Assembly (NCBI GenBank): GCA_025358025.1
Contig: JANYKW010000009.1
Location: 1-64,000, forward strand
Direction: 5' to 3'
Source of the DNA: Bacteroidia bacterium
GTDB taxonomy: Bacteria; Bacteroidota; Bacteroidia; Bacteroidales; Prolixibacteraceae
DNA length: 64,000 nt
Every line of letters begins with the position of its first letter. The first letter of the stretch is position 1. The notes under the pieces are model-generated. The model saw only the letters and a list, made by a program, of their open reading frames with translations, had not been told where the DNA came from and made no database searches. This document shows, piece by piece, positions 8,810 through 17,479 of this stretch. A program made the translations under genes and the position numbers.

Positions 8810-10768
8810 ATGAAAAAGAAAATTATCCTCAGCTTTCTGATGCTATTAACTGGCATCGTGGCTTTTTCCCAGGCTACCTTGCTTAAATTTGAGCCGGTGA
8901 GTTTTTCAAAAGTGAACATCACGGATAATTTTTGGAAGCCAAAAATGACGCTGGTGGCGACAAAAACGTTAAATGCCTGTATTTATCAGACAGAAACGGC
9001 CACTCCACGGATCAAAAATTTTATCAATGTGGCCAAAAACGACGGCCAAAAACATCAGGGAATATTTTTTGATGACAGTGATGTATACAAAGCGTTGGAG
9101 GCAATGGCTTATTCTTTGAAGAATAATCCCAGTCCGGAGCTTGAAAAAAAAGCCGATGAGTGGATTGATATCATTGCCTCAGCGCAGCAACCAGACGGAT
9201 ATCTGAATACCTATTTTACGCTCGAAAAAACTCAAAAAAGATGGTCTGACATGGATAAACATGAAGACTATTGCGCGGGACATATGATTGAAGCTGCCAT
9301 AGCTTATTACAATACTACGGGTAAGCGCAAGCTGCTTGATGTAGCCATTCGTTTTGCCAATCATATTGATTCGACTTTTCGGCTACAGAACCGTCACTGG
9401 ATATCGGGGCATGAGGAAATTGAGGTAGCCCTGGTAAAACTTTACAAAAACACAGGGAATAAAAAATACCTTGATCTTGCAGACTGGTACTTGCAGCAAA
9501 GGGGCCACGGTTACTATTCCAGGAACCCCGCGACGCAGGATTATTACCAGGATAGGCTCCCAGTGGTAGAACAAACCCGGATTACCGGTCATGCTGTGCG
9601 GGCCATGTATTTGTACACAGGCGCAGCCGATGTGGGAGCTACCAATAATGATACTGCTTACATGAATGCCATGAAACTTGTTTGGGAAGATGTAGTACAC
9701 CGCAACATGTATATTACCGGAGGTATCGGTTCATCCGGTAAAAACGAAGGTTTTACCATTGACTATGATTTGCCCAACGAACATGCCTACTGCGAGACCT
9801 GCGCTTCTGTGGGTATGATTTTTTGGAACCAAAGGATGAATACCCTTACCGGTGACGCAAAATATATCGATGTTCTTGAAAGAAGCCTGTACAATGGTGC
9901 TCTCAGCGGATTAAGCCTGTCGGGAGATCGGTTTTTTTATGGTAATCCTCTGGCATCCACAGGAAATCATGGCAGAAGTGAATGGTTTGGATGCGCTTGT
10001 TGCCCATCCAATATTTCCCGTTTAATATCCTCGTTGGGCGATTATATTTTTGCAAAAAACGAGTCAGGTATCTGGGTAAATCTTTTTGTGGGAAGCGACA
10101 CCAAAATACTCCTTGGTAAAAATGAAGTTGCATTGAAAATGGAAACAAATTATCCCCTGGATGGAAATGTAAAGATTCAGGTTTCCCCTGCCAAAACCAT
10201 CTCTTTTAAATTACACATCCGCAAACCGGGTTGGAGTTCCGGGACAGCAGTGCCCGGCGGATTGTACCGTTTTGATACCGCAAATTCTTCTCCGTCTGAG
10301 ATAAAAATATCGTTGAATGGCAAGAATATTGCCGCAACCGAAGAAAATAATTATTATATCATCGATAGAGCTTGGAAAAAAGGGGATGTGATAGCGTATT
10401 CCATGACCATGGAAGCCAAAAGAGTGGTTTCCAGAGATGAAGTTTTGACCAACAAAGGAAGAATTGCCTTGCAACGTGGACCATTGGTTTATTGTATTGA
10501 AGGTGCCGACAATGAAGGAAAAGCATGGAATTTTATATTCCCGGGCAATGTTGCTGTCGCAGAAAAAGCCTATTCTGTTGTGGATGAAAAAGTAATTGCC
10601 TTATCGGCAAAAGTTCCCGTTTTCACCATTGGTACGGATGGCTTAAGTGCCGGGACAATAATTAAGGAGATAACTGCTATTCCCTATTATTCCTGGTGCA
10701 ACAGGGGAAATAACCAGATGCAGGTTTGGCTCCCGACGAAAATTATTGATATCAAAGCAAATTACTAA
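8810..10768 (+). CDS. GH127 beta-L-arabinofuranosidase (DUF1680)
   Basis: 652 aa, signal peptide cleaved near AFSQA. Removes beta-L-arabinofuranose, the sugar found on plant hydroxyproline-rich glycoproteins and some pectins. The zinc/cysteine site is intact: CETC supplies Glu329 and Cys331, and CACCPSN supplies Cys397 (nucleophile by analogy to HypBA1) and Cys398. Glu313 sits at the right distance to be the acid/base. The spacing matches HypBA1, recalled from memory. GH146 enzymes share the site and cannot be fully excluded. Operon position between GH29 and an unknown secreted protein. Confidence 0.9.
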   Translation: MKKKIILSFLMLLTGIVAFSQATLLKFEPVSFSKVNITDNFWKPKMTLVATKTLNACIYQTETATPRIKNFINVAKNDGQKHQGIFFDDSDVYKALEAMAYSLKNNPSPELEKKADEWIDIIASAQQPDGYLNTYFTLEKTQKRWSDMDKHEDYCAGHMIEAAIAYYNTTGKRKLLDVAIRFANHIDSTFRLQNRHWISGHEEIEVALVKLYKNTGNKKYLDLADWYLQQRGHGYYSRNPATQDYYQDRLPVVEQTRITGHAVRAMYLYTGAADVGATNNDTAYMNAMKLVWEDVVHRNMYITGGIGSSGKNEGFTIDYDLPNEHAYCETCASVGMIFWNQRMNTLTGDAKYIDVLERSLYNGALSGLSLSGDRFFYGNPLASTGNHGRSEWFGCACCPSNISRLISSLGDYIFAKNESGIWVNLFVGSDTKILLGKNEVALKMETNYPLDGNVKIQVSPAKTISFKLHIRKPGWSSGTAVPGGLYRFDTANSSPSEIKISLNGKNIAATEENNYYIIDRAWKKGDVIAYSMTMEAKRVVSRDEVLTNKGRIALQRGPLVYCIEGADNEGKAWNFIFPGNVAVAEKAYSVVDEKVIALSAKVPVFTIGTDGLSAGTIIKEITAIPYYSWCNRGNNQMQVWLPTKIIDIKANY

Positions 10769-10793
10769 ATAGAAGGAACATAATTATAGCATC

Positions 10794-12527
10794 ATGAAAA
10801 CCAGAATTCACTGCCTGATGACTTGCAAAAAAGTATTTCAATTTTTTTTGTTTCTCCTGTTGGCGTTAAACCTGACTGATGCTTTCGGTATAAAGGCCCC
10901 CTACAACAAAAAAGAACTACTTTCAGAACTGGTCAGGCTGAACGACAAAGGTATTTCCGGTGCCCTGAATAACCAATGGATTGCAAAGGATAACATTTAT
11001 TACGGTGCTGTATTTGACGGGGATAGTGTAGTTACACCGATGGGAACGGCTCAGTTTATTCAAAATCTGATGTGTAGTTACGTTTCGCCGGACTCTAAAT
11101 ATTACAAATCAAAAGAGATACTTCAACGCATGACCCTGGCTGCAGGCGGCTTGCTGAACCTGCAGCATAAGGATGGAACCATTGACCTTATCTCCACCAA
11201 TTTTCATTCTACACCCGATCTGGGTTTCACTGTTTATCCGCTTGCACTGGCCTGGTCGATCATGCTGAAGAACGACAAGCTGAATTATGGTGAAGTTCCG
11301 TCCCTCCTCAAACAATACCTGCATAATGCCGGGAAGGCCCTGTCTGTAGGAGGTGTCCACACACCCAATCACCGCTGGGTGATATCAGGTGCCCTGGCAT
11401 ATATCAACTCCTTTTCCCCTGACCCGGCCTATCCTGCAAGAGTTGAACAGTGGTTGGCGGAAAAGGTAGACATGGATCCCGATGGTCAGTACAATGAAAG
11501 AAGTACCTCGGTATATACACCAACTACCAACAGGAGTCTGATTGAAATAGCCAAAAGAATGGATCATCCTGATCTTTTCGAACTCGTTCGGAAGAATCTT
11601 GATATGACATTTTATTACATACATGCCAATGGTGAGATTGTCACTGAATCCTCCAACAGGCAGGACAAATACCAGGTGAGCAATATGGCAGTATATTATC
11701 TGGCTTACAACTACATGGCACTTCATGATAAGAATAGCCGGTATGCAGGAATGGTCGGTTACATCGAAAATACAGTTCCGGTAGCCGACTTGCTTTATAT
11801 GCTGCCCTACTTTCTTGAAGATGCTTCTTCCATGCAGGATTTACCTGCTCCGACTCCCATTCCAACCACCTATCACAAAGATTTTAAATATTCCGATATG
11901 GTACGGATCAGGCAGGACAAAACGGATATGTCGGTCATTACAAACAACACTACATTTTTCACATTCTTCAAGGGTGAGGCCGCCCTGGAAGCGGTCAGGA
12001 TCTCTTCCTCCTTTTTTGGAAAAGGCCAGTTTCAAAGTCAGAAGTTAGATCAGGAAGGTGATACTTATATTCTGTCTTCGTTCATCGAAGGACCTTACTA
12101 TCAACCTCTTCCCAAAGAAAAAATACCTGCTGAAGGTGAGGCCTGGGGAAAAGTTTCCCGAACTGAAAGGACGCAGTCGGAAGTTCAGACACTTAAAACC
12201 AAAATATACATCACTGAAAACAACGGGAAGGCAATGATCAAAATATCCATGGATGGTCCGAAGAATTTACCGGTAACCCTCGAGTTGGGATTTCGTTCCG
12301 GAGGCAAATTATCCAATGTGGATCCCAAACCTGGCATCAGCAACGCTTACCTGATCAGAAACGGCGAATACGCGATCTACCAAAAAGGCAATGAATCCAT
12401 AAAAATTGGTCCTGGAGTTTGTAAGCATAAATGGACACAGTTAAGAGGTGCGCTCCCAAAATTGCAGGCCGATTGTCTCTACTTTACGAATTATGCTCCC
12501 TGCGAATTTGAATTTATGATTGAATAA
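10794..12527 (+). CDS. Unknown secreted protein, likely alpha-toroid plus beta-sandwich
   Basis: 577 aa with an N-terminal hydrophobic export segment (FFLFLLLALNLTDAFG). I do not recognise the family. The N-terminal ~340 residues are helix-rich with repeating aromatic/Gly features (GGLLNLQHKDGTIDL, GGVHTPNHRWVISGAL), as in (alpha/alpha)6 toroids of polysaccharide lyases, heparinase II/III-like or GH88/105-like enzymes. The last ~200 residues look beta-rich (VTLELGFRSGG). THPNHRW-like and TESSNRQDKY segments carry His, Asn, Arg and Tyr that could form an active site. Being inside a CAZyme operon, it is a good candidate for a glycosidase or lyase; no reaction can be assigned. Confidence 0.6.
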   Translation: MKTRIHCLMTCKKVFQFFLFLLLALNLTDAFGIKAPYNKKELLSELVRLNDKGISGALNNQWIAKDNIYYGAVFDGDSVVTPMGTAQFIQNLMCSYVSPDSKYYKSKEILQRMTLAAGGLLNLQHKDGTIDLISTNFHSTPDLGFTVYPLALAWSIMLKNDKLNYGEVPSLLKQYLHNAGKALSVGGVHTPNHRWVISGALAYINSFSPDPAYPARVEQWLAEKVDMDPDGQYNERSTSVYTPTTNRSLIEIAKRMDHPDLFELVRKNLDMTFYYIHANGEIVTESSNRQDKYQVSNMAVYYLAYNYMALHDKNSRYAGMVGYIENTVPVADLLYMLPYFLEDASSMQDLPAPTPIPTTYHKDFKYSDMVRIRQDKTDMSVITNNTTFFTFFKGEAALEAVRISSSFFGKGQFQSQKLDQEGDTYILSSFIEGPYYQPLPKEKIPAEGEAWGKVSRTERTQSEVQTLKTKIYITENNGKAMIKISMDGPKNLPVTLELGFRSGGKLSNVDPKPGISNAYLIRNGEYAIYQKGNESIKIGPGVCKHKWTQLRGALPKLQADCLYFTNYAPCEFEFMIE

Positions 12528-12625
12528 ATACCTTATAATGATATATATATAAGACTATTTTCAAACCAACCGATAATGATTATGTGGATATTCCAACGGG
12601 CAATTAAAAAACAAATTATTAACGA

Positions 12626-14914
12626 ATGAAAAATGCCAAGAAGTTATTCGGGATTGTTTTATTAGCGATAGCAGCCTGTTCTGTATACGCACAACAAAGT
12701 AACAGGCCGGTTGATCTGGTCTATCCACAGCTTGACAGCGAAAATTCCCGGTGGATATTTTTCTCTTCCGCAAGCCGGCCTTTCGGCATGGTTAACCTGA
12801 GTCCGGATAACCATATTAACGGCGACTGGGGCAGTGGTTACCGTTATGGGGTAGACACTATAAGGGGGTTCAGCCACTTGCACGAATGGCAGATCTCCGG
12901 ACTGCTTGTCATGCCTGTCACCATACCCAAAGTTATCCATGAGTCACTCTTCACCGATTTCTCTTCAAAGTATTCACATGCCAACGAAACGGTTAAACCA
13001 GGTTACCACTCCGTCCTCCTCGACCGCTATTCGGTTAAGGCTGAGCTCACCGCCACGTCAAGGGTCGGATTTCACCGCTACCAATTCCCGGCAAATTCCT
13101 CTCCGGGCATAATAATTTACCTCAACGGTGAAATTGGTCCCTGCATTAACAAGTCCGGCACCCTGCAAAAACAGGGACCGCGTACCCTGAAAGGCAGTGT
13201 GGTCAATGCTGCCACCCGCAGGAGACCGAAAGATTTCATGGTTTTCTTTCAGGTTGATTTCAATACCGACATAAAAATCGTAGAGAAAGATCCGAAAACC
13301 GGTAATTACCTGATCACTTTTGACCTTCCTGCCGATAAACAACTGCTGATGAAGGCAGCCCTGTCCTACACTTCGGAGGAGAATGCGGGCATCAACATGA
13401 AGAGCGAACTGCCGCACTGGGATTTCGACAAAATCGTGGAGGAGTCGCAGGAGGAATGGAACAGTATGCTCTCCAGAATACAGATTGAAGGCGGAACCAA
13501 AACCCAACAGCAACGCTTCTACACGGATCTTTATCACTCCATCCTCGGACGCAGGACCATCAGCGACGTGAATGGCGCCTACCCTGATAACACCGGGAGC
13601 AAGTTTCTGGTCAAGCAGCTACCTTGCGACAAAACCGGGAAACCGTTCTTCAATCATTACAATTCCGATGCCTTCTGGGGAGCACAGTGGAATCTGAACA
13701 CCTTGTGGGATCTGGTATATCCGGAGATCGCCGAAGAATTTGTTCATTCTTTAATGCAGTATTATCAGGATGGCGGCATGATTCCCCGTGGCCCGGCAGG
13801 AGGTAATTACAGTTTTGTTATGACTGGTGCATCTACCACTCCGTTTATCGTAAGCGCATGGCAGAAGGGTATCGTTAAGGAGAAGGGAGAGGAGATTTAC
13901 CAGGCATTGAAGAAGAACCACATGCCAGGTGGTATCATGGAAAGAGCAGGGTATGAGTTTAAAACAGCTGTTGGCGGCGGACTGAAATATTATATCGCCA
14001 ATGGATATGTCCCCTATCCGATACCGGATAAGAACGACGGTTTCCACCAGGATGGAGCCGGGATGACACTCGAGTATGCCTACCAGGACTGGACGCTGGC
14101 TCAGATGGCGAAGGCATTGGGACATTCCAGTGATTACAACTATTTCATGAAACGATCTGAAAATTACAAGAACCTTTATGATCCCGAATCGGGATGGATC
14201 CGGCCAAAGAATCTGGATGGGAAATGGAAGACCCCATTCGATCCTTACCAGGTAAACAACGGTTTCATTGAGGCCAATGCCGCCCAATCGACCTGGTTCG
14301 TGCCGCACGACCTTCCCGGACTGGCCAAACTGATGGGAGGCAATGAAGTTGCCATCAAAAAACTGAAGCAAGCTTTTGATGAAGCTAAAAAGCTGGGCTT
14401 TACCTCAGGCAACTCCCACAGCCAGGAGCTTCACCCGGAGTACAGCAGAATCCCAATCAACTACGGCAACGAGCCCTCCATCCAGACCGCTTTTGTTTTC
14501 CACCTCCTTGGAAAACCAGATCTTGCGCAATACTGGTCGCGCGAGGTGGTCAATGCAGCTTTCAGCGGACTTTCGCCGGCTACAGGATACAATGGCGATG
14601 AAGATCAGGGTCAGATGGGATCACTGGCTGTCCTCTACAAAATCGGACTCTTCCAGATGAACGGGGGGACGGAGGCCAATCCGCAATACCAGTTGGGAAG
14701 TCCAATTTTCAATACGGTTACCATCCAACTCAACCAGAAGTACTATCCTGGAAAGTCATTGACGATCAAAACCATTAATAATAGCGACAAAAACTGTTGC
14801 ATCCTCTCGGCCGATTTCAACGGTAACCCGGTCAGGGAAGCTTCCCTAAGCCATAAGGATCTGGTAAAAGGCGGTGTATTGACTCTTAAAATGGGTAAAC
14901 TGTCGGCTAAATAA
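12626..14914 (+). CDS. GH92 alpha-mannosidase
   Basis: 762 aa, signal peptide ending near VYAQ. GH92 enzymes are calcium-dependent inverting exo-alpha-mannosidases that trim N-glycans and mannans. Recognisable parts are the N-terminal beta-sandwich (RPFGMVNLSPDN, GFSHLHEW), the toroid segment GIMERAGYEFKTAVGGG, DAFWGAQWNLNTLWD, and near the C-terminus YNGDEDQGQMGS, which corresponds to the family's GNDD-G catalytic stretch with a GDED variant. A 98-bp gap precedes it, larger than elsewhere in the set, but no terminator lies between. Linkage specificity cannot be read from sequence. Confidence 0.9.
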   Translation: MKNAKKLFGIVLLAIAACSVYAQQSNRPVDLVYPQLDSENSRWIFFSSASRPFGMVNLSPDNHINGDWGSGYRYGVDTIRGFSHLHEWQISGLLVMPVTIPKVIHESLFTDFSSKYSHANETVKPGYHSVLLDRYSVKAELTATSRVGFHRYQFPANSSPGIIIYLNGEIGPCINKSGTLQKQGPRTLKGSVVNAATRRRPKDFMVFFQVDFNTDIKIVEKDPKTGNYLITFDLPADKQLLMKAALSYTSEENAGINMKSELPHWDFDKIVEESQEEWNSMLSRIQIEGGTKTQQQRFYTDLYHSILGRRTISDVNGAYPDNTGSKFLVKQLPCDKTGKPFFNHYNSDAFWGAQWNLNTLWDLVYPEIAEEFVHSLMQYYQDGGMIPRGPAGGNYSFVMTGASTTPFIVSAWQKGIVKEKGEEIYQALKKNHMPGGIMERAGYEFKTAVGGGLKYYIANGYVPYPIPDKNDGFHQDGAGMTLEYAYQDWTLAQMAKALGHSSDYNYFMKRSENYKNLYDPESGWIRPKNLDGKWKTPFDPYQVNNGFIEANAAQSTWFVPHDLPGLAKLMGGNEVAIKKLKQAFDEAKKLGFTSGNSHSQELHPEYSRIPINYGNEPSIQTAFVFHLLGKPDLAQYWSREVVNAAFSGLSPATGYNGDEDQGQMGSLAVLYKIGLFQMNGGTEANPQYQLGSPIFNTVTIQLNQKYYPGKSLTIKTINNSDKNCCILSADFNGNPVREASLSHKDLVKGGVLTLKMGKLSAK

Positions 14915-15051
14915 TAACTCTTAGGAAGCGAAATCTTTATGTCCTGCACAGCAAAGATCCGGGAAATTGATCCCGCGAGGGTAAATATATTTGCTATATT
15001 ATCTTCTTTAATGATTTTGCAGAATTATTATCAATCAGTTCGTATATTCAT

Positions 15052-15059
15052 TAAATTTG
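15052..15059 (+). promoter_or_regulatory. Candidate -7 box before the DUF1080 gene
   Basis: TAAATTTG fits TAnnTTTG and lies 69 bp before the DUF1080 start. A second match, TATATTTG, lies at 14986-14993. The 214-bp gap after GH92 suggests DUF1080 can be transcribed on its own. No convincing -33 element was found for either. Confidence 0.35.
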
Positions 15060-15128
15060 TTCATAAATCACTGATCAAAAATTATCAGTTTTACCATTAA
15101 TCGCCCCAAGGGGTATAAATTTCGAATC

Positions 15129-15866
15129 ATGAAGAGAAACATTTTTTTGACATTCACCTTACTGGCAGCTATCGTAATCGCAGCCCCCGCATTTTCGCAG
15201 GATGTAAACAAATTATCTAAAAAGGAGAAAAAAGCCGGATGGACACTCTTGTTCGATGGCAAAAGTTTTGAAGGATGGAGACAGTGCAATGGTACCACAA
15301 TGCCGGCAAACTGGGTAATTGAAGACAATGCCATGAAAATTTTTACGGCAGCCGACAAAAAACCCGGACAAGGTTCAAATGGTGACATTGTTTATTCTCC
15401 CAAAAAATTCAAAAATTTCGAACTGTCTATCGACTGGAAAGCAGGCAAAGCGACCAATTCAGGTATCTTTTATTATGTAAGGGAAGTCCCCGGCAAACCA
15501 ATCTATTACGCAGCCCCTGAAATACAAGTACTTGACAATGTGGATGCCGGCGATAATAAATTAGCAAATCACCTGGCAGGTTCCCTTTATGATATTTTGC
15601 CTTGCGATCCCAAAACCGTTCATCCTGCCGGCGAATGGAATACGATCGTTATCAAAGTGAAAGATGGCGTGGTCACTCATGTGATGAACGGAGTGGAAGT
15701 AGTAAAATATACTTTATGGACCCCCGAATGGGATGCCATGGTAGCAAAAAGTAAATTCAAAAACTTCCCGGGTTGGACCGAAGGAATTGCCAAAGAAGGT
15801 TACATTGGCATGCAGGATCATGGATACGCATGCTGGTTCCGCAATATTAAGATTCGCGAACTGTAA
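15129..15866 (+). CDS. Secreted DUF1080 (3-keto-disaccharide hydrolase-type) protein
   Basis: 245 aa with a signal peptide (APAFSQ). The single DUF1080 domain is clear: LFDGKSFEGWRQ near residue 41, then NSGIFYYVREVPG, the PEIQVLDN stretch and a final YIGMQDHG...FRNIKIREL. Family members are lectin-like folds, and some hydrolyse 3-keto-glycosides made by Gfo/Idh/MocA dehydrogenases; many remain uncharacterised. It ends the CAZyme run, just before a terminator, and lies 1.6 kb from the Gfo/ThuA block, a combination that recurs in Bacteroidota. Periplasmic or surface location. Confidence 0.88.
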   Translation: MKRNIFLTFTLLAAIVIAAPAFSQDVNKLSKKEKKAGWTLLFDGKSFEGWRQCNGTTMPANWVIEDNAMKIFTAADKKPGQGSNGDIVYSPKKFKNFELSIDWKAGKATNSGIFYYVREVPGKPIYYAAPEIQVLDNVDAGDNKLANHLAGSLYDILPCDPKTVHPAGEWNTIVIKVKDGVVTHVMNGVEVVKYTLWTPEWDAMVAKSKFKNFPGWTEGIAKEGYIGMQDHGYACWFRNIKIREL

Positions 15867-15902
15867 CTGCTGAGGTAATCTAAAATATTCTGACGAGGCG
15901 GC

Positions 15903-15943
15903 AAAGCCGGAATCCTACCTGGACAGGTATGCTTCCGGCTTTT
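15903..15943. terminator. Bidirectional terminator hairpin after DUF1080
   Basis: Arms AAAGCCGGAA (15903-15912) and TTCCGGCTTT (15933-15942) enclose a 20-nt loop, with T-runs in both directions. It lies between convergent genes and touches the stop of the metallophosphoesterase. Confidence 0.75.
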
Positions 15944-17062
15944 CTATTTACCTGTAAACCGGATATTTATTACCATGATCTCCGATTTTCCGGTAGTCCT
16001 TACCGGTGGCCCCCACAACATAATTCCACTGGTGACGAAAAAATGCGTATGAGCAATTTTTTGGTATCCCCAACTCAATGGGTACATGTTTTCTATAACC
16101 AGATTTAATGGAAACAACTGCCCGTTGTGCGTATGACCCGACATCTGGAGGTCTACAGCAGTCAGGCTTACCTGATCCAATTCTGTGGGGCGGTGGTCAA
16201 TCATGATCACAGGCAGTGAATCTGCGTGCGATTTCATCAGATCTCCGACTGTTTTTCTTCTGTTAAAATGGCTGTCGTATCTTCCTGCCAGGCTAAATGA
16301 ATCATCGATCACAACAATAGTATCAGCCAAAACCTTAATGCCGGCCTGATCAAAAAATTGCCCTTTATCTTGTCTGCCATAAAATTCGTGATTCCCGAGT
16401 ACGGCAAAAGCTCCATATTTGGTATTTATTCCTTTGAGTATCTTCTCAAACTCATGCAAATTTCCACCTTCCCGGCTACCTTCTACAATATCCCCTCCAA
16501 ATAACATCAAATCAGACCTGATCATTTCAATTTTTTTGACAAACCGCTCCACAAAATGAATATCGGTTCCCGGTCGCAGGTGAAAGTCAGCCACAAAAGC
16601 GATCTTCAAATGATCGATCTTTGCTGACTTTCCAGGAATATCAATCTGATATTCAGAGATCCGGATGGTTTTGAAGTTGATGGCGCCAGCTACTACAACC
16701 AACGCTGATACAAGTACAATGGTCCCCAATGCGGACACTTTATATCTGGTACTTTTCATCTTTTCTGCCGGGACAATAGCAAAAAACCGGTTACCAAGCA
16801 GAAAAATATCATAAAGCAGAACCGACAGAAACAAATAAAGATAAAATGGCAATATATAACTTGCAATGATCGAAATAGTATCAAACACAAACCCTGAGTA
16901 TCCGGCCGAAAGGAGACTTACAAAAGGATAAATTAGTGCCAGGATAATGTAAATCAGTGCATAAAAAAATTTATACCCCTTGTTGACAAAGAGTTGTCCG
17001 ATGCGGAGAAAAACATAAATATTGGGGATTATATAGGCAAGCGTAATAATTGTATGGAACAT
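15944..17062 (-). CDS. Membrane-anchored metallophosphoesterase (YkuE/YaeI type)
   Basis: I choose the ATG at 17062 (MFHTIITLAYIIPN); the longer ORF adds 43 residues of non-membrane sequence. The 372-aa product has about four transmembrane segments and then a calcineurin-like phosphoesterase domain with all metal-binding motifs: VADFHLRPG (DxH), GGDIVEG, GNHEFYG, IDHRP and GHTHNGQLFP. Members of this branch include periplasm-facing or cytoplasm-facing enzymes acting on UDP-sugar lipids or other phosphoesters; the substrate here is unknown. It is convergent with the CAZyme operon and shares its terminator. Confidence 0.88.
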   Translation of the reverse strand: MFHTIITLAYIIPNIYVFLRIGQLFVNKGYKFFYALIYIILALIYPFVSLLSAGYSGFVFDTISIIASYILPFYLYLFLSVLLYDIFLLGNRFFAIVPAEKMKSTRYKVSALGTIVLVSALVVVAGAINFKTIRISEYQIDIPGKSAKIDHLKIAFVADFHLRPGTDIHFVERFVKKIEMIRSDLMLFGGDIVEGSREGGNLHEFEKILKGINTKYGAFAVLGNHEFYGRQDKGQFFDQAGIKVLADTIVVIDDSFSLAGRYDSHFNRRKTVGDLMKSHADSLPVIMIDHRPTELDQVSLTAVDLQMSGHTHNGQLFPLNLVIENMYPLSWGYQKIAHTHFFVTSGIMLWGPPVRTTGKSEIMVINIRFTGK

Positions 17063-17479
17063 AGTGTCCGCTTTCAGGATTTGTGACTGAAAGATAACTG
17101 AAAAATAGATACATTTATAGTGACAAACAGCTGTTGCACAATTCAGGGATATTTCGTTCAAAAATGATCCTCCCGGTTCTTTTTGCTCCAAAGTCTCCTC
17201 TATTTACAATCTGACACCTTTTCATTCCAAAAAATTTAAATTTATAACCATTCAATTTAAATCGGATCAAATTAAACGCTAATTTTAACCCTGCTATTGA
17301 GGGATTCATCTCACTACTACGACAATAAACAAATAATCTGTAATAGATACCTGGAAAAGGTATTCATTCATTTTCTGGCATTAATAAAAAATTGAAATAT
17401 AACGTCCATTTCAGACGCTTTTTGTATTCATTCCTCTATTGAACACACAAATAATACTAAATATAGATTGATATTCAGC
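17063..17479. other. 417-bp gene-free stretch between divergent units
   Basis: AT-rich region between the metallophosphoesterase and the cytochrome fusion gene. The minus-strand ORF fragments here have no recognisable product. A short hairpin (ATACCT...AGGTAT, 17347-17363) is visible. It must hold promoters for both directions, but I cannot point to a good TAnnTTTG box. Confidence 0.5.

Noticed and set aside
13751-14371. 206-aa minus-strand ORF
   Set aside because: Antisense shadow of GH92.
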